DNA of 11,600 nucleotides, taken from positions 1 to 11,600 of the forward strand of contig CAKTJC010000056.1 of assembly GCA_934567355.1 (NCBI GenBank), given 5' to 3'. The notes beneath the pieces are model-generated. The model did no database searches and was not told the DNA's origin. It saw only the letters and a program-made list of their open reading frames with translations. Source of the DNA: an uncultured Oscillospiraceae bacterium (GTDB lineage Bacteria; Bacillota; Clostridia; Oscillospirales; Oscillospiraceae). The position numbers and the translations under genes were made by a program. This document shows, piece after piece, positions 1-5,819 of this stretch; position 1 is the stretch's first letter, and the number at the start of each line of letters is the position of its first letter.

Positions 1-4
1 CTTC

Positions 5-33
5 TGTATAGGGTCATACGCCCGGAGTATAAT
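5..33 (+). promoter_or_regulatory. Putative promoter of the XRE regulator gene
   Basis: A perfect -10 hexamer TATAAT lies at 28-33. Seventeen bases upstream the -35 position (5-10) reads TGTATA, a weak match. The promoter sits directly before a perfect palindrome and the Shine-Dalgarno site of the XRE gene, so it is likely the promoter of that gene and a target of repression. Confidence 0.55.
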
Positions 34-35
34 TA

Positions 36-62
36 TTTCAGAACGATTTAGTCGTTCTGAAA
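36..62. promoter_or_regulatory. Perfect palindrome, likely XRE autorepressor operator
   Basis: TTTCAGAACGA (36-46) and TCGTTCTGAAA (52-62) form an 11-bp perfect inverted repeat around the 5-nt spacer TTTAG. It lies between the -10 box (28-33) and the Shine-Dalgarno site (62-67), where a bound repressor would block transcription. Dyads in this position are typical operators of self-regulating XRE/Cro-type repressors. The sequence shows the dyad; its use by the downstream protein is inference. It could also form an RNA hairpin in the 5' leader, but no T-run follows it. Confidence 0.6.
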
Positions 63-70
63 GGAGGGAT

Positions 71-379
71 CTGTGCGCTATCGGAGCCAGAATAAAGGCT
101 GCACGCGAAAAGGCCGGGATGACACAAGAAGACCTTGCTGCGGCACTGGAAATGAGTCCAACGCATATCAGCGTTATCGAACGAGGCGTAAAGTCACCAA
201 AGCTTGAAACGCTCGTGAATATTGCTAACGTCCTCAATGTGTCTTCGGATATGCTCCTGCAGGATGTTGTGAATCACGCATCAGACGGTATAGCTTCTGA
301 ACTGTCTGTGGCGATTTCCAAACTATCCAAGAAAGATCAAGAACGAATGCTCAATGCCATTAGGGCTTTAACTGAATAA
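71..379 (+). CDS. XRE-family helix-turn-helix transcriptional regulator
   Basis: Small cytoplasmic DNA-binding repressor, about 102 aa. The HTH_3 (Cro/C1) domain fills the N-terminal two thirds: GARIKAAREKAGMTQEDLAA, then MSPTHISVIERG as the recognition segment, then LETLVNIANVLNVSSDMLL. The tail is a charged helix ending RALTE. The first helix (GARIKAAREKAG) lies upstream of the first in-frame ATG (119), so 119 would truncate the domain. The in-frame candidate nearest the Shine-Dalgarno AGGAGG (62-67) is CTG at 71, with too short a spacing. The well-spaced GTG at 73 is out of frame. The start is therefore uncertain, or the start codon has mutated; 71 is used here. A promoter and a perfect palindrome precede it, suggesting autoregulation, and a strong terminator follows. 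Such regulators are common on integrative elements and prophages; the target is unknown. Confidence 0.8.
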   Translation: MCAIGARIKAAREKAGMTQEDLAAALEMSPTHISVIERGVKSPKLETLVNIANVLNVSSDMLLQDVVNHASDGIASELSVAISKLSKKDQERMLNAIRALTE

Positions 380-385
380 TCCCCC

Positions 386-411
386 GAGAGCTGGAAACAG
401 CTCTCTTTTTT
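386..411 (+). terminator. Rho-independent terminator after the XRE gene
   Basis: GAGAGCTG (386-393), loop GAAA and CAGCTCTC (398-405) form a perfect 8-bp stem with a GNRA-type tetraloop, followed by six T (406-411). It starts 7 nt after the XRE stop codon and should end that transcript. Confidence 0.92.
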
Positions 412-436
412 GTTATGAAAACGCACCCCTAAAAGG

Positions 437-489
437 GCGCAAAACGCCTCCCGCCTTCCGGCAGGCAGTTTGCGCTATGCAATAGCGCA
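437..489. repeat. Two overlapping, mutually exclusive hairpins beside the IS110 remnant
   Basis: GCGCAAA (437-443) can pair with TTTGCGC (469-475), with inner support from GCCT (446-449) and AGGC (463-466). The same right arm also takes part in a second perfect hairpin, TGCGCTAT (471-478) with ATAGCGCA (482-489) around a 3-nt loop. Only one can form at a time. The second ends 1 nt before the stop codon of the IS110-like remnant on the minus strand, so this may be 3' subterminal DNA of the old element. No T-run makes either a standard terminator. Confidence 0.5.
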
Positions 490-490
490 T

Positions 491-694
491 TCAGGAGGAA
501 CTGGAGATGGCATCAGGTTCCCATCCAAGTGCTTTCAGTCGTTTGAGATAGCTGTTTATCTTTCTGTCGCGGTTAAAAGAATCGTAGTAGTCAGAACCAA
601 GGTCATGGAAAGCAATCTTGTTTTTAAGAATGTGGTATATGGCGATCAGCATGGTATTTGAATCAAGTCGGAAATTCCTTTTTTGGTCATGGCA
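491..694 (-). pseudogene. IS110-family transposase, C-terminal remnant
   Basis: Reading the minus strand to the stop at 491-493 gives about 55 residues with blocks LIAIYHILKN, DLGSDYYDSF and KRLKALGWEP. From memory these match the conserved C-terminal tail of IS110-family transposases (the Transposase_20 end, usually YHML or YHIL, then DLGADY, then RLKALG). An intact protein would be about 400 aa. Here the frame closes at TAA (695-697), and the last residues before the conserved block (DQKRNFRLDSNTM) look scrambled; the alternative frame reads TKKGISD, suggesting a further indel. The catalytic RuvC-like part and the serine motif are absent, so it cannot transpose. No other transposase piece is visible nearby. 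The family call rests on recognised motifs, not a search. Confidence 0.65.
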
Positions 695-921
695 TTAATC
701 AAACAGCAACGGGAAGTGCAATAACAGCATTACAGGCATACCTGCTCTTCAATCTACTCTTTGACATCATCACAACCATATTTTGGGTTGCTGCAGCACA
801 AGGAGTTGGGCTAATTAAAGTCGACACAACTTTGTCAAATGCGAAAACCGATCCAATTCAAACCCAAGAGTTCTCTGGACGTTCCTACTCAAAACAATAT
901 AAAGAGCGGAGGAAAGATTAG
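658..921 (+). CDS. Hypothetical membrane protein, probably 5'-truncated
   Basis: This frame encodes a long hydrophobic stretch (about residues 24-52, AYLLFNLLFDIITTIFWVAA) and a polar, positively charged tail ending in KQYKERRKD. It ends 3 nt before the next ATG (925), and the Shine-Dalgarno site of that gene (GGAGG, 908-912) lies inside its last codons, as in an operon. The only possible start is TTG at 658, with no Shine-Dalgarno site. The upstream frame runs into the antisense of the IS110 remnant. Most likely the true 5' end was lost or replaced at that junction. I do not recognise the family. Coding status is supported by the tight link to the following gene and plausible composition, but remains uncertain. 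Confidence 0.4.
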   Translation: MNQVGNSFFGHGINQTATGSAITALQAYLLFNLLFDIITTIFWVAAAQGVGLIKVDTTLSNAKTDPIQTQEFSGRSYSKQYKERRKD

Positions 922-924
922 AAA

Positions 925-1203
925 ATGTTTGACAACATTGGTGGAAAAATCAAAGGAATTGCGAAATTCATCTGCTATTTAGGGATTCTCTTATCGGTCA
1001 TAGGCGGCACAATTATCTTCTTTTTCGGTATCGACACAGAAACAAACTTGTTTTGGATAGGTTTATTGGTCATAGCTGGCGGCACACTCAGTAGTTGGCT
1101 TGGCTCCCTTGCAACCTATGGATTTGGTGAACTGATTGAAAATAGCACAATCATTGCTGAGCTGATGGCAAAAGCAGACGCTGAAAAGAGCAATGGGAAG
1201 TAA
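925..1203 (+). CDS. Small two-TM membrane protein, function unknown
   Basis: A 92-aa protein beginning MFDNIGGKIKGIAKF. It has two predicted membrane helices (about residues 12-34, FICYLGILLSVIGGTIIFFFG, and 42-63, LFWIGLLVIAGGTLSSWLGSL), followed by YGFGELIENS and a short acidic tail (AELMAKADAEKSNGK). GGAGG at 908-912 lies 12 nt before the ATG, somewhat long but usable. From memory, proteins with the pattern M-F-x-x-I-G-G-K-I-K, two TM helices and a YGFG-x-L-I-E-x motif are widespread and uncharacterised in Clostridia. They often sit beside other small membrane or zinc-ribbon proteins. It probably forms an operon with the preceding reading frame. No signal-peptide cleavage site is evident and no enzymatic motif is seen. 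Confidence 0.75.
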   Translation: MFDNIGGKIKGIAKFICYLGILLSVIGGTIIFFFGIDTETNLFWIGLLVIAGGTLSSWLGSLATYGFGELIENSTIIAELMAKADAEKSNGK

Positions 1204-1228
1204 ATATCCGCCCGGACGGTAACGCATT

Positions 1229-1278
1229 AACCAAGAGCCGAGGGAACCGCAAATGCACGGCTCCCTCGGCTCTTGGTT
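1229..1278. terminator. Long hairpin, likely bidirectional terminator
   Basis: AACCAAGAGCCGAGGGA (1229-1245) pairs perfectly with TCCCTCGGCTCTTGGTT (1262-1278), 17 bp. After a single mismatch come three more pairs (CCG 1247-1249, CGG 1258-1260) around an 8-nt loop. It sits between two convergent genes, the small membrane protein (+) and rubrerythrin (-), 10 nt past the rubrerythrin stop. No long T-run follows on either side, so termination efficiency is uncertain, but the position fits a shared terminator. Confidence 0.7.
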
Positions 1279-1287
1279 CATATCATC

Positions 1288-1884
1288 TTACTTCTTATTA
1301 AAATACCGCTCCAACAGACCCAGCAGAGCCTTTCCGTGTCGAGCCTCGTCCTTGGCCATTTCGTGGACGGTGTCGTGGATGGCGTCCAGGCCGTACTGCT
1401 TTGCTTTCAGCGCCAGGTCGAACTTGCCCTGGGTTGCGCCGAACTCGCAGTCTACGCGCCAGGCCAGATTCTTCCGGGTGGAGGCGGTCATGTTGGGCTC
1501 CAGGGTGGTGCCCAGCATCTCAGCAAACTTGGCGGCGTGCTCGGCCTCTTCGTAGGCGGCCTTCTCCCAGTACAGGCCGATCTCGGGGTAACCCTCCCGG
1601 TGGGCAATGCGAGCCATGCACAGGTACATGCCCACTTCGCTGCACTCGCCGGTGAAGTTGGCCTTCAGCTGCTCCAGGATCCACTGCTTGTCGGCTTCGG
1701 GGATGTCGGGGTTGTTGGCGACGGTCTTCTTATAGATGCCCAGCTCATGCTCGGCAGCCAGCTTGGACGTATCCATCTCCTTGAACTTGGAGCCATCCAC
1801 ATGGCAGACGGGGCACTTGAAATCGGCGGGCATTTCCTCGCCTTCGTAAACATAACCGCAAACGGGGCAAACAAACTTTTTCAT
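1288..1884 (-). CDS. Reverse rubrerythrin (rubredoxin domain first)
   Basis: Non-haem iron protein that reduces hydrogen peroxide (and in some clostridia oxygen) in the cytoplasm of anaerobes, using electrons from NAD(P)H via a reductase. The 198 residues show a rubredoxin-like domain at the N-terminus, with Cys6-x2-Cys9 and Cys24-x2-Cys27. A ferritin-like four-helix domain follows, with diiron ligands E80, E113-x2-H116, E147 and E180-x2-H183. Classical rubrerythrin has the opposite domain order, hence reverse rubrerythrin. An ATG two codons upstream (1890) is only 2-3 nt from the Shine-Dalgarno AGGAGG, while the ATG at 1884 has about 8 nt spacing and is preferred. It lies 20 nt downstream of perR on the same strand and is almost certainly cotranscribed and induced by peroxide. 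Confidence 0.95.
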   Translation of the reverse strand: MKKFVCPVCGYVYEGEEMPADFKCPVCHVDGSKFKEMDTSKLAAEHELGIYKKTVANNPDIPEADKQWILEQLKANFTGECSEVGMYLCMARIAHREGYPEIGLYWEKAAYEEAEHAAKFAEMLGTTLEPNMTASTRKNLAWRVDCEFGATQGKFDLALKAKQYGLDAIHDTVHEMAKDEARHGKALLGLLERYFNKK

Positions 1885-1904
1885 AATCATTTCCTCCTGA
1901 TTTT

Positions 1905-2306
1905 TTATTTTTGGGTTTTTTTAAGACAGTTCTCACATATGCCGGTCAGCACCAGCCGGGTATCGTCCACGCGGCAGCGCAGGCATGCCTCGGCTGCTTT
2001 GGGGACACTCTCCGGCACATCCACGTCGGGGACGTCGATCACCGCGCCGCAGGCATTGCACGCAAAGTGCACATGAGGATCTACCCTGCCGTCCAGCCGC
2101 TCGATACCGTTCACAGTTCCGAGGCTGATGATAAGGCCCTCGTCCTTAAACAGCTTGATATTGCGATAGACGGAAGCAAGGGAAATATCCGAATGCTCCT
2201 GCTGCAGCATTTGATAGACATCCTCTGCTGAAGGATGCGCCTTGGACTGGCGCAGGCAGGCAAGAATTGCATTTCTTTTGCGAAATTGCTTCCCTGTGGT
2301 TTCCAT
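1905..2306 (-). CDS. perR: PerR-type peroxide-sensing Fur-family repressor
   Basis: Metal-dependent repressor of 133 aa. The N-terminal winged helix (about residues 8-70) contains [11 protein letters not shown] and [18 protein letters not shown]. Aligning by eye with Bacillus subtilis PerR, the five regulatory-metal ligands appear at a constant offset of 13: H24, D72, H78, H80 and D91. The Asp at the last position is the residue that marks PerR against Fur. The structural zinc site is C83-x2-C86 and C124-x2-C127. Oxidation of the regulatory-site histidines by peroxide releases PerR from DNA in the known family. AGGAGG precedes ATG 2306 by about 4 nt. The gene has its own promoter with a Per-box-like dyad, so it is probably autoregulated, and it heads an operon with rubrerythrin. 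PerR is much likelier than Fur given D91 and the neighbour. Confidence 0.93.
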   Translation of the reverse strand: METTGKQFRKRNAILACLRQSKAHPSAEDVYQMLQQEHSDISLASVYRNIKLFKDEGLIISLGTVNGIERLDGRVDPHVHFACNACGAVIDVPDVDVPESVPKAAEACLRCRVDDTRLVLTGICENCLKKTQK

Positions 2307-2316
2307 TGCGCCTCCT

Positions 2317-2337
2317 AAATAAGAATAACTCTTATTT
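2317..2337. promoter_or_regulatory. Per-box-like operator in the perR leader
   Basis: AAATAAGA (2317-2324) and TCTTATTT (2330-2337) are a perfect inverted repeat around ATAAC. Read as a 7-1-7 Per/Fur box it is TAAGAAT-A-ACTCTTA (2320-2334), with 6 of 7 positions symmetric, close to the consensus TTATAAT-n-ATTATAA in layout. It lies just downstream of the perR -10 box (2346-2351), spanning the transcription start region, and next to the Shine-Dalgarno site, so binding would repress the perR-rubrerythrin operon. Confidence 0.75.
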
Positions 2338-2345
2338 GCATTCTC

Positions 2346-2373
2346 AGTATATCACAAGATCAGGAATTGTCAA
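2346..2373 (-). promoter_or_regulatory. Promoter of the perR-rubrerythrin operon
   Basis: On the minus strand TTGACA (2373-2368), a 16-nt spacer and TATACT (2351-2346) form a near-consensus sigma-A promoter. The Per-box-like dyad follows immediately downstream, then the perR Shine-Dalgarno site. Confidence 0.85.
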
Positions 2374-2417
2374 GAGAAATTTTTCGGTGCAGCTATCTTT
2401 TTTTCTCCCTTATCCGT

Positions 2418-2423
2418 TATACT
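2418..2423 (+). promoter_or_regulatory. -10 element for the sigma/ABC operon
   Basis: TATACT at 2418-2423 is a good -10 hexamer. The region about 17 nt upstream (near 2395-2401) is T-rich with no clear -35. The predicted transcription start falls close to the in-frame ATG at 2426, which argues against that ATG as the translation start. Whether the sigma factor transcribes its own operon cannot be told from this. Confidence 0.4.
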
Positions 2424-2464
2424 AGATGAAAGTACTTTCAAATTGCAGGAAAGGAGGGTGCAGT

Positions 2465-2983
2465 GTGGAGCGGGACGCTTTGCTTTTGCGGCGGGTGAAG
2501 AACGGGGACGAGGATGCAATCGAGGAATTTGTGCGGAAATTCTATCCGATTATTCTGCGCTACTGCTGCCTTCACGCACCGGAGCGGGAAACTGCGGAGG
2601 ACATTACGCAGGAGACCTTCGCCCGGTTCTTCCGCACGCTCCCTCAATACCGGCACTATGGCAAAGCGGCAAACTATCTTTATGTGATCGCAGGCAATCT
2701 GTGCCGGGACTGCTACCGGCACCCTGCGGAATGCTCGCTGGACGGAGTGGAGGGCGGTCCGTCAGGTGGGATGGACACGGCGGATGCCCGACTGGATGTT
2801 CGGCGGGCACTGGCAGCGCTGCCGCCGGAGCTGCGGGAAATCAGTATTCTGTTCTTTTATCAGGAGCTGAAGCAGAAGGAAATTGCGGCGGTGCTGGGTA
2901 TCGGACTGCCGCTGGTGAAATACCGCATCCGTCGGGCAAAAGAGCTGCTTCAAAAATTGCTGGCAGAGGAGGACTACATATGA
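2465..2983 (+). CDS. ECF-type sigma-70 family RNA polymerase sigma factor
   Basis: A 172-aa sigma factor with region 2 (about residues 10-80; DITQETFARFFRTLPQY then NYLYVIAGNLCRDCYRH, the -10-binding part). A linker rich in Gly and Asp follows, then region 4 (about 115-165; LPPELREISILFFYQELKQKEIAAVLG then VKYRIRRAKELLQKLL, the -35-binding HTH). The GTG at 2465 is chosen because AGGAGG (2452-2457) lies 7 nt before it; ATG 2426 would put extra residues on the -10 box. The stop TGA overlaps the ATG of the next gene (ATGA at 2980-2983), implying translational coupling. It leads a four-gene operon with a membrane protein and an ABC exporter, as in envelope-stress or antimicrobial-peptide response cassettes. 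No classical zinc-finger anti-sigma factor is adjacent. Confidence 0.93.
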   Translation: MERDALLLRRVKNGDEDAIEEFVRKFYPIILRYCCLHAPERETAEDITQETFARFFRTLPQYRHYGKAANYLYVIAGNLCRDCYRHPAECSLDGVEGGPSGGMDTADARLDVRRALAALPPELREISILFFYQELKQKEIAAVLGIGLPLVKYRIRRAKELLQKLLAEEDYI

Positions 2984-3705
2984 AGCAATTTGAGATCAAG
3001 TGCAATGAAGCAAAAATCCAGCAAACCATCCGGGTCTCCAAAGCCGCCTTTCTGGAAGCGGAGGCGCGGGGGCGGCTGTCCCATGCGGAATTTTTGTATC
3101 AACAGGGCAAATTCATCCGCAAGCGCTGGTGGCTGCTGCAGGGGGCGCTGCTGGTTTGGGTCTACTGGCTGCTGGCCGGGGCGGATACGGACTACAGCAT
3201 TCGCCGTATGCTGGCGCTGGCGGGGTCACTCTATGGCATTCTGATCCTGCCGGAGGCATGGAAGAGCCGCAGCTTCGACGCCATGGAGATTGAAGGCGCC
3301 ACCTTTTATTCCCTGCGGGCGCTGTACGCGGCACGGCTGACGCTGTTTGCCGGGGTGGATCTATTGCTGCTGGCAGTTTTCTTTGCCTGCACGGGCGTGC
3401 TGCTGCAAAATGCACTGTGGGAGATGATGGTTCAGTTTCTGCTGCCCTTCAGCGTCACCTGCTGCATCTGCTTCCGCACGCTTTACAGCCGGCGCTTCCG
3501 CTCCGAGGCAGGCTCTATGCTGCTGTGCGCCCTGTGGGCAGGGGCATGGATGGGACTGACGCTGGAGGACAGGGTCTACGCTTCCCTCTCCACTCCCCTG
3601 CTGGCGGTACTGCTGGCCGTATCCGTGCTTTATCTGTGCTACACCATCCGCCGCGGGCAGCGCGATTGGCAAAAACATTGGGAGGTTCAACCAATATGGA
3701 ATTGA
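2980..3705 (+). CDS. Multi-pass membrane protein coupled to the sigma factor
   Basis: A 241-aa protein with a roughly 45-residue charged cytoplasmic N-terminus (MKQFEIKCNEAKIQQTIRVS; SHAEFLYQQGKFIRKR). Six or so hydrophobic helices follow, starting at WWLLQGALLVWVYWLLAG (about 46-63), then near 70-88, 113-135, 145-163, 180-198 and 208-226. The tail is basic. The ATG overlaps the sigma stop codon, and its own last 10 nt overlap the ABC ATPase start. I do not recognise a named family. Position and layout (cytoplasmic N-terminal segment followed by membrane helices, directly after a sigma factor) suggest it may hold the sigma factor in check or act as a second membrane subunit of the ABC transporter. 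Both are inference. It is not a zf-HC2 anti-sigma factor; no HxxxCxxC motif is present. Confidence 0.88.
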   Translation: MKQFEIKCNEAKIQQTIRVSKAAFLEAEARGRLSHAEFLYQQGKFIRKRWWLLQGALLVWVYWLLAGADTDYSIRRMLALAGSLYGILILPEAWKSRSFDAMEIEGATFYSLRALYAARLTLFAGVDLLLLAVFFACTGVLLQNALWEMMVQFLLPFSVTCCICFRTLYSRRFRSEAGSMLLCALWAGAWMGLTLEDRVYASLSTPLLAVLLAVSVLYLCYTIRRGQRDWQKHWEVQPIWN

Positions 3706-4583
3706 AAATAACGGATTTAACAAAAACATTTAACGGCTTTGCTGCCGTGAGCCATTTCAGCTGCCAGATGACCCAGGGCGTTTATGGGCTCCTGGGTGTC
3801 AACGGCGCAGGAAAAACCACGCTCATGCGCATGCTGACCACTCTGCTCAGACCAACCTCCGGAGAAATCACCTGGAACGGGCAGGATATTTTCCGGCTGG
3901 AGGGAAAATACCGGGACAAGCTGGGCTATCTGCCCCAGGACTTCGGATATTACCCCGATTTCTCGGTGGAGGATTACCTGTCGTACATTGCCAGCCTGAA
4001 GGGCATCCGTCCGGCGGTGGCAAAGCAGCGGGTACAGGAGCTGCTGAGCCAGGTTGGGCTGGCAAGGGTGCGGAAAAAGAAGATGAAAACGCTCTCCGGC
4101 GGCATGAAGCGGCGGGCGGGCATTGCCCAAGCCATGCTGAATGACCCGCAGATTTTGATCCTGGACGAGCCGACTGCCGGGCTGGATCCCAACGAGCGGG
4201 TACGGTTTCGCAATCTCATCAGTGAATTGTCCGAGGATCGGGTCGTGCTGCTCAGCACACACATTGTTTCGGACGTGGAATACATTGCAGATAGAATCAT
4301 CCTGATGAAGGACGGCTCCATCACCCAGTCCGGCACGGCAGAAGAAATCACCCAATCCATGCCGGAGTGGGTGTGGCAATGCGCTGTTTCCAGGGAGGAA
4401 ATTCCCGCCTTTCTGAAGCAATTCAAGGTGGCAAATGTGAAGACCACGCCCCAGGGTGCGGCACTGCGGATCGTCTCTGCCCGAAAGCCCACCCCGGATG
4501 CTACCCCGGCAGCAGCCACACTGGAGGATGCGTTCCTCTGCTATTTTGGAGAAAGAGCAGGTGAAAACGATGCTGCGCTATGA
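3696..4583 (+). CDS. ABC transporter ATP-binding protein
   Basis: A 295-aa nucleotide-binding subunit of an ABC-2-type transporter. Motifs in order: Walker A GVNGAGKTT (about residues 34-42), Q-loop LPQDFG (about 75-80), signature LSGGMKRR (about 133-140), Walker B ILILDEPTAGLDP (about 152-164) and switch histidine STHI (about 188-191). The C-terminal 80 or so residues are the variable accessory part seen in the antibiotic/bacitracin-type (CcmA/BcrA-like) exporters. GGAGG at 3681-3685 lies 10 nt before ATG 3696. The start overlaps the previous gene by 10 nt and the end overlaps the permease start, so the four genes are a translationally coupled operon. The likely role is to power export or lateral removal of a lipid-active compound or peptide; the substrate is unknown. 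Confidence 0.96.
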   Translation: MELKITDLTKTFNGFAAVSHFSCQMTQGVYGLLGVNGAGKTTLMRMLTTLLRPTSGEITWNGQDIFRLEGKYRDKLGYLPQDFGYYPDFSVEDYLSYIASLKGIRPAVAKQRVQELLSQVGLARVRKKKMKTLSGGMKRRAGIAQAMLNDPQILILDEPTAGLDPNERVRFRNLISELSEDRVVLLSTHIVSDVEYIADRIILMKDGSITQSGTAEEITQSMPEWVWQCAVSREEIPAFLKQFKVANVKTTPQGAALRIVSARKPTPDATPAAATLEDAFLCYFGERAGENDAAL

Positions 4584-5805
4584 AATCAAAAAGGTTCTGT
4601 GCCGCCCCAGCGGAAAAATCGCGTTGATTCTGTTGGCAGCGACCGTCCTGTTTGCCTTTTTCACCTCAGCGGGCAGCCGTACCGACTGGATCGATGAAAA
4701 CGGCAACGCGGAACACGGCCACGCCGCCGTGGTGAAGCTGCAAAACGCCCAGCACCAATGGAAGGGATACCTGGACGAGGCGAAGCTGGCCGATGTGATT
4801 CGGGAGCTGAATGCCATTACTTCTACGGATGCATGGAGGGGCACGGACACCGAGGCAACCGATGCAGCCTACGGAAAAATGTTTGGCTTTCTTCCCGTGC
4901 GAGAAATTTTGCGTCAGGCCTTTCTGGATGACCTGTTTGATTTTGACTGGTATCGGGCAGATTCGTTGACGCCGGATCAGGCAGGGCAGCTTTACAGCAA
5001 TCGCGTCCGACTGATGGAAAAATATCTGAATTCCGGTGCCTGCGAACTGAATGACAACGAAAAGGCCTACCTGCTCCAATGCTACCAGGAGCTGGACACT
5101 CCCTTCTACTTTGACTATAAGGAGGGCTGGGCACAGCTGCTGGACGCCATGACCTATATCATGCTGTTCGGGTATATAATCCTCGGCTTTCTGATTTCCG
5201 GAATCTTCTCCGGAGAATTCAAATACCGCGCCGATTCCATTCTGTTCTCTACAAAGCTCGGCCGCAGCCGGGCTCCATCGGTCAAAATTCTGGCAGGATT
5301 TGTACTCATGACCACGCTGTATTGGGGCTGCATTCTGGCAATCACGGCAATGACGCTAGGGTATGCAGGTGCCTCCGGCGGCAATTGCCCGGTGCAGTTT
5401 GACTACTGGCGCTCTATGTACAACCTGACATACTTCCAGGCTTACTGCCTGTATGCTTTCAGCGGATATATCGGCATGCTGTTCATGGAGCTGCTGTGCA
5501 TGTGGGTCTCCTCCAAGACCCGTTCCGCCGTGTTCGCCTCGGCATTGCCCATTCTGCTGCTGTTCGTTCCGAACTTCATCGTCAACTCCATCAGCGATTC
5601 CGGAGTCGGTGCTATGATTTCTTCCATCCTGGCGCTGCTGCCGGACAAGCTTCTGGATGTCAGGCACCACCTGAAAACCTTCTGCCTGTACGACTGGGGC
5701 ACCGTGCTGAAGGGCTGGCCGATCATCCTTGTGCTGTACAGCTGCCTGACCGTGCTGCTGGTGCCGATGATCCACCGGGATTTCGGCAGAAAGCAGGTGA
5801 AATAA
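4561..5805 (+). CDS. ABC-2-type transporter permease
   Basis: Membrane subunit partnering the ATPase just upstream, 414 aa from GTG 4561. One N-terminal membrane helix (ALILLAATVLFAFFT) is followed by a large hydrophilic, probably extracytoplasmic loop of about 160 residues rich in acidic and aromatic residues. Then come five or more helices (near AMTYIMLFGYIILGFLISG, GFVLMTTLYWGCILAITA, FSGYIGMLFMELLCMW, FASALPILLLFVPNF and WPIILVLYSCLTVLLV). This one-helix, big-loop, five-helix plan is typical of ABC-2 permeases for peptides or antibiotics. Start choice: GGAG (4548-4551) is 9 nt before GTG 4561; ATG 4570 (AGCAGG 8 nt upstream) is a close alternative. The gene overlaps the ATPase stop by 23 nt. 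Substrate unknown. Confidence 0.9.
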   Translation: MKTMLRYEIKKVLCRPSGKIALILLAATVLFAFFTSAGSRTDWIDENGNAEHGHAAVVKLQNAQHQWKGYLDEAKLADVIRELNAITSTDAWRGTDTEATDAAYGKMFGFLPVREILRQAFLDDLFDFDWYRADSLTPDQAGQLYSNRVRLMEKYLNSGACELNDNEKAYLLQCYQELDTPFYFDYKEGWAQLLDAMTYIMLFGYIILGFLISGIFSGEFKYRADSILFSTKLGRSRAPSVKILAGFVLMTTLYWGCILAITAMTLGYAGASGGNCPVQFDYWRSMYNLTYFQAYCLYAFSGYIGMLFMELLCMWVSSKTRSAVFASALPILLLFVPNFIVNSISDSGVGAMISSILALLPDKLLDVRHHLKTFCLYDWGTVLKGWPIILVLYSCLTVLLVPMIHRDFGRKQVK

Positions 5806-5819
5806 AATTCCTATGAATA

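Noticed and set aside
470..661. 63-codon plus-strand ORF from TTG
   Set aside because: It is the antisense of the IS110 transposase remnant and has no Shine-Dalgarno site.
1273..2076. 267-codon plus-strand ORF
   Set aside because: It lies antisense to rubrerythrin and perR, both of which carry clear motifs and ribosome binding sites; it has no family features.
2443..2979. Upstream extension of the membrane-protein frame through the sigma-factor region
   Set aside because: It is an out-of-frame reading of the sigma gene, Gly/Cys-rich and low in plausibility; the real start is ATG 2980.
3417..3695. Upstream extension of the ABC ATPase frame
   Set aside because: It overlaps the membrane-protein gene in another frame; ATG 3696 with GGAGG upstream starts exactly at the ABC domain.
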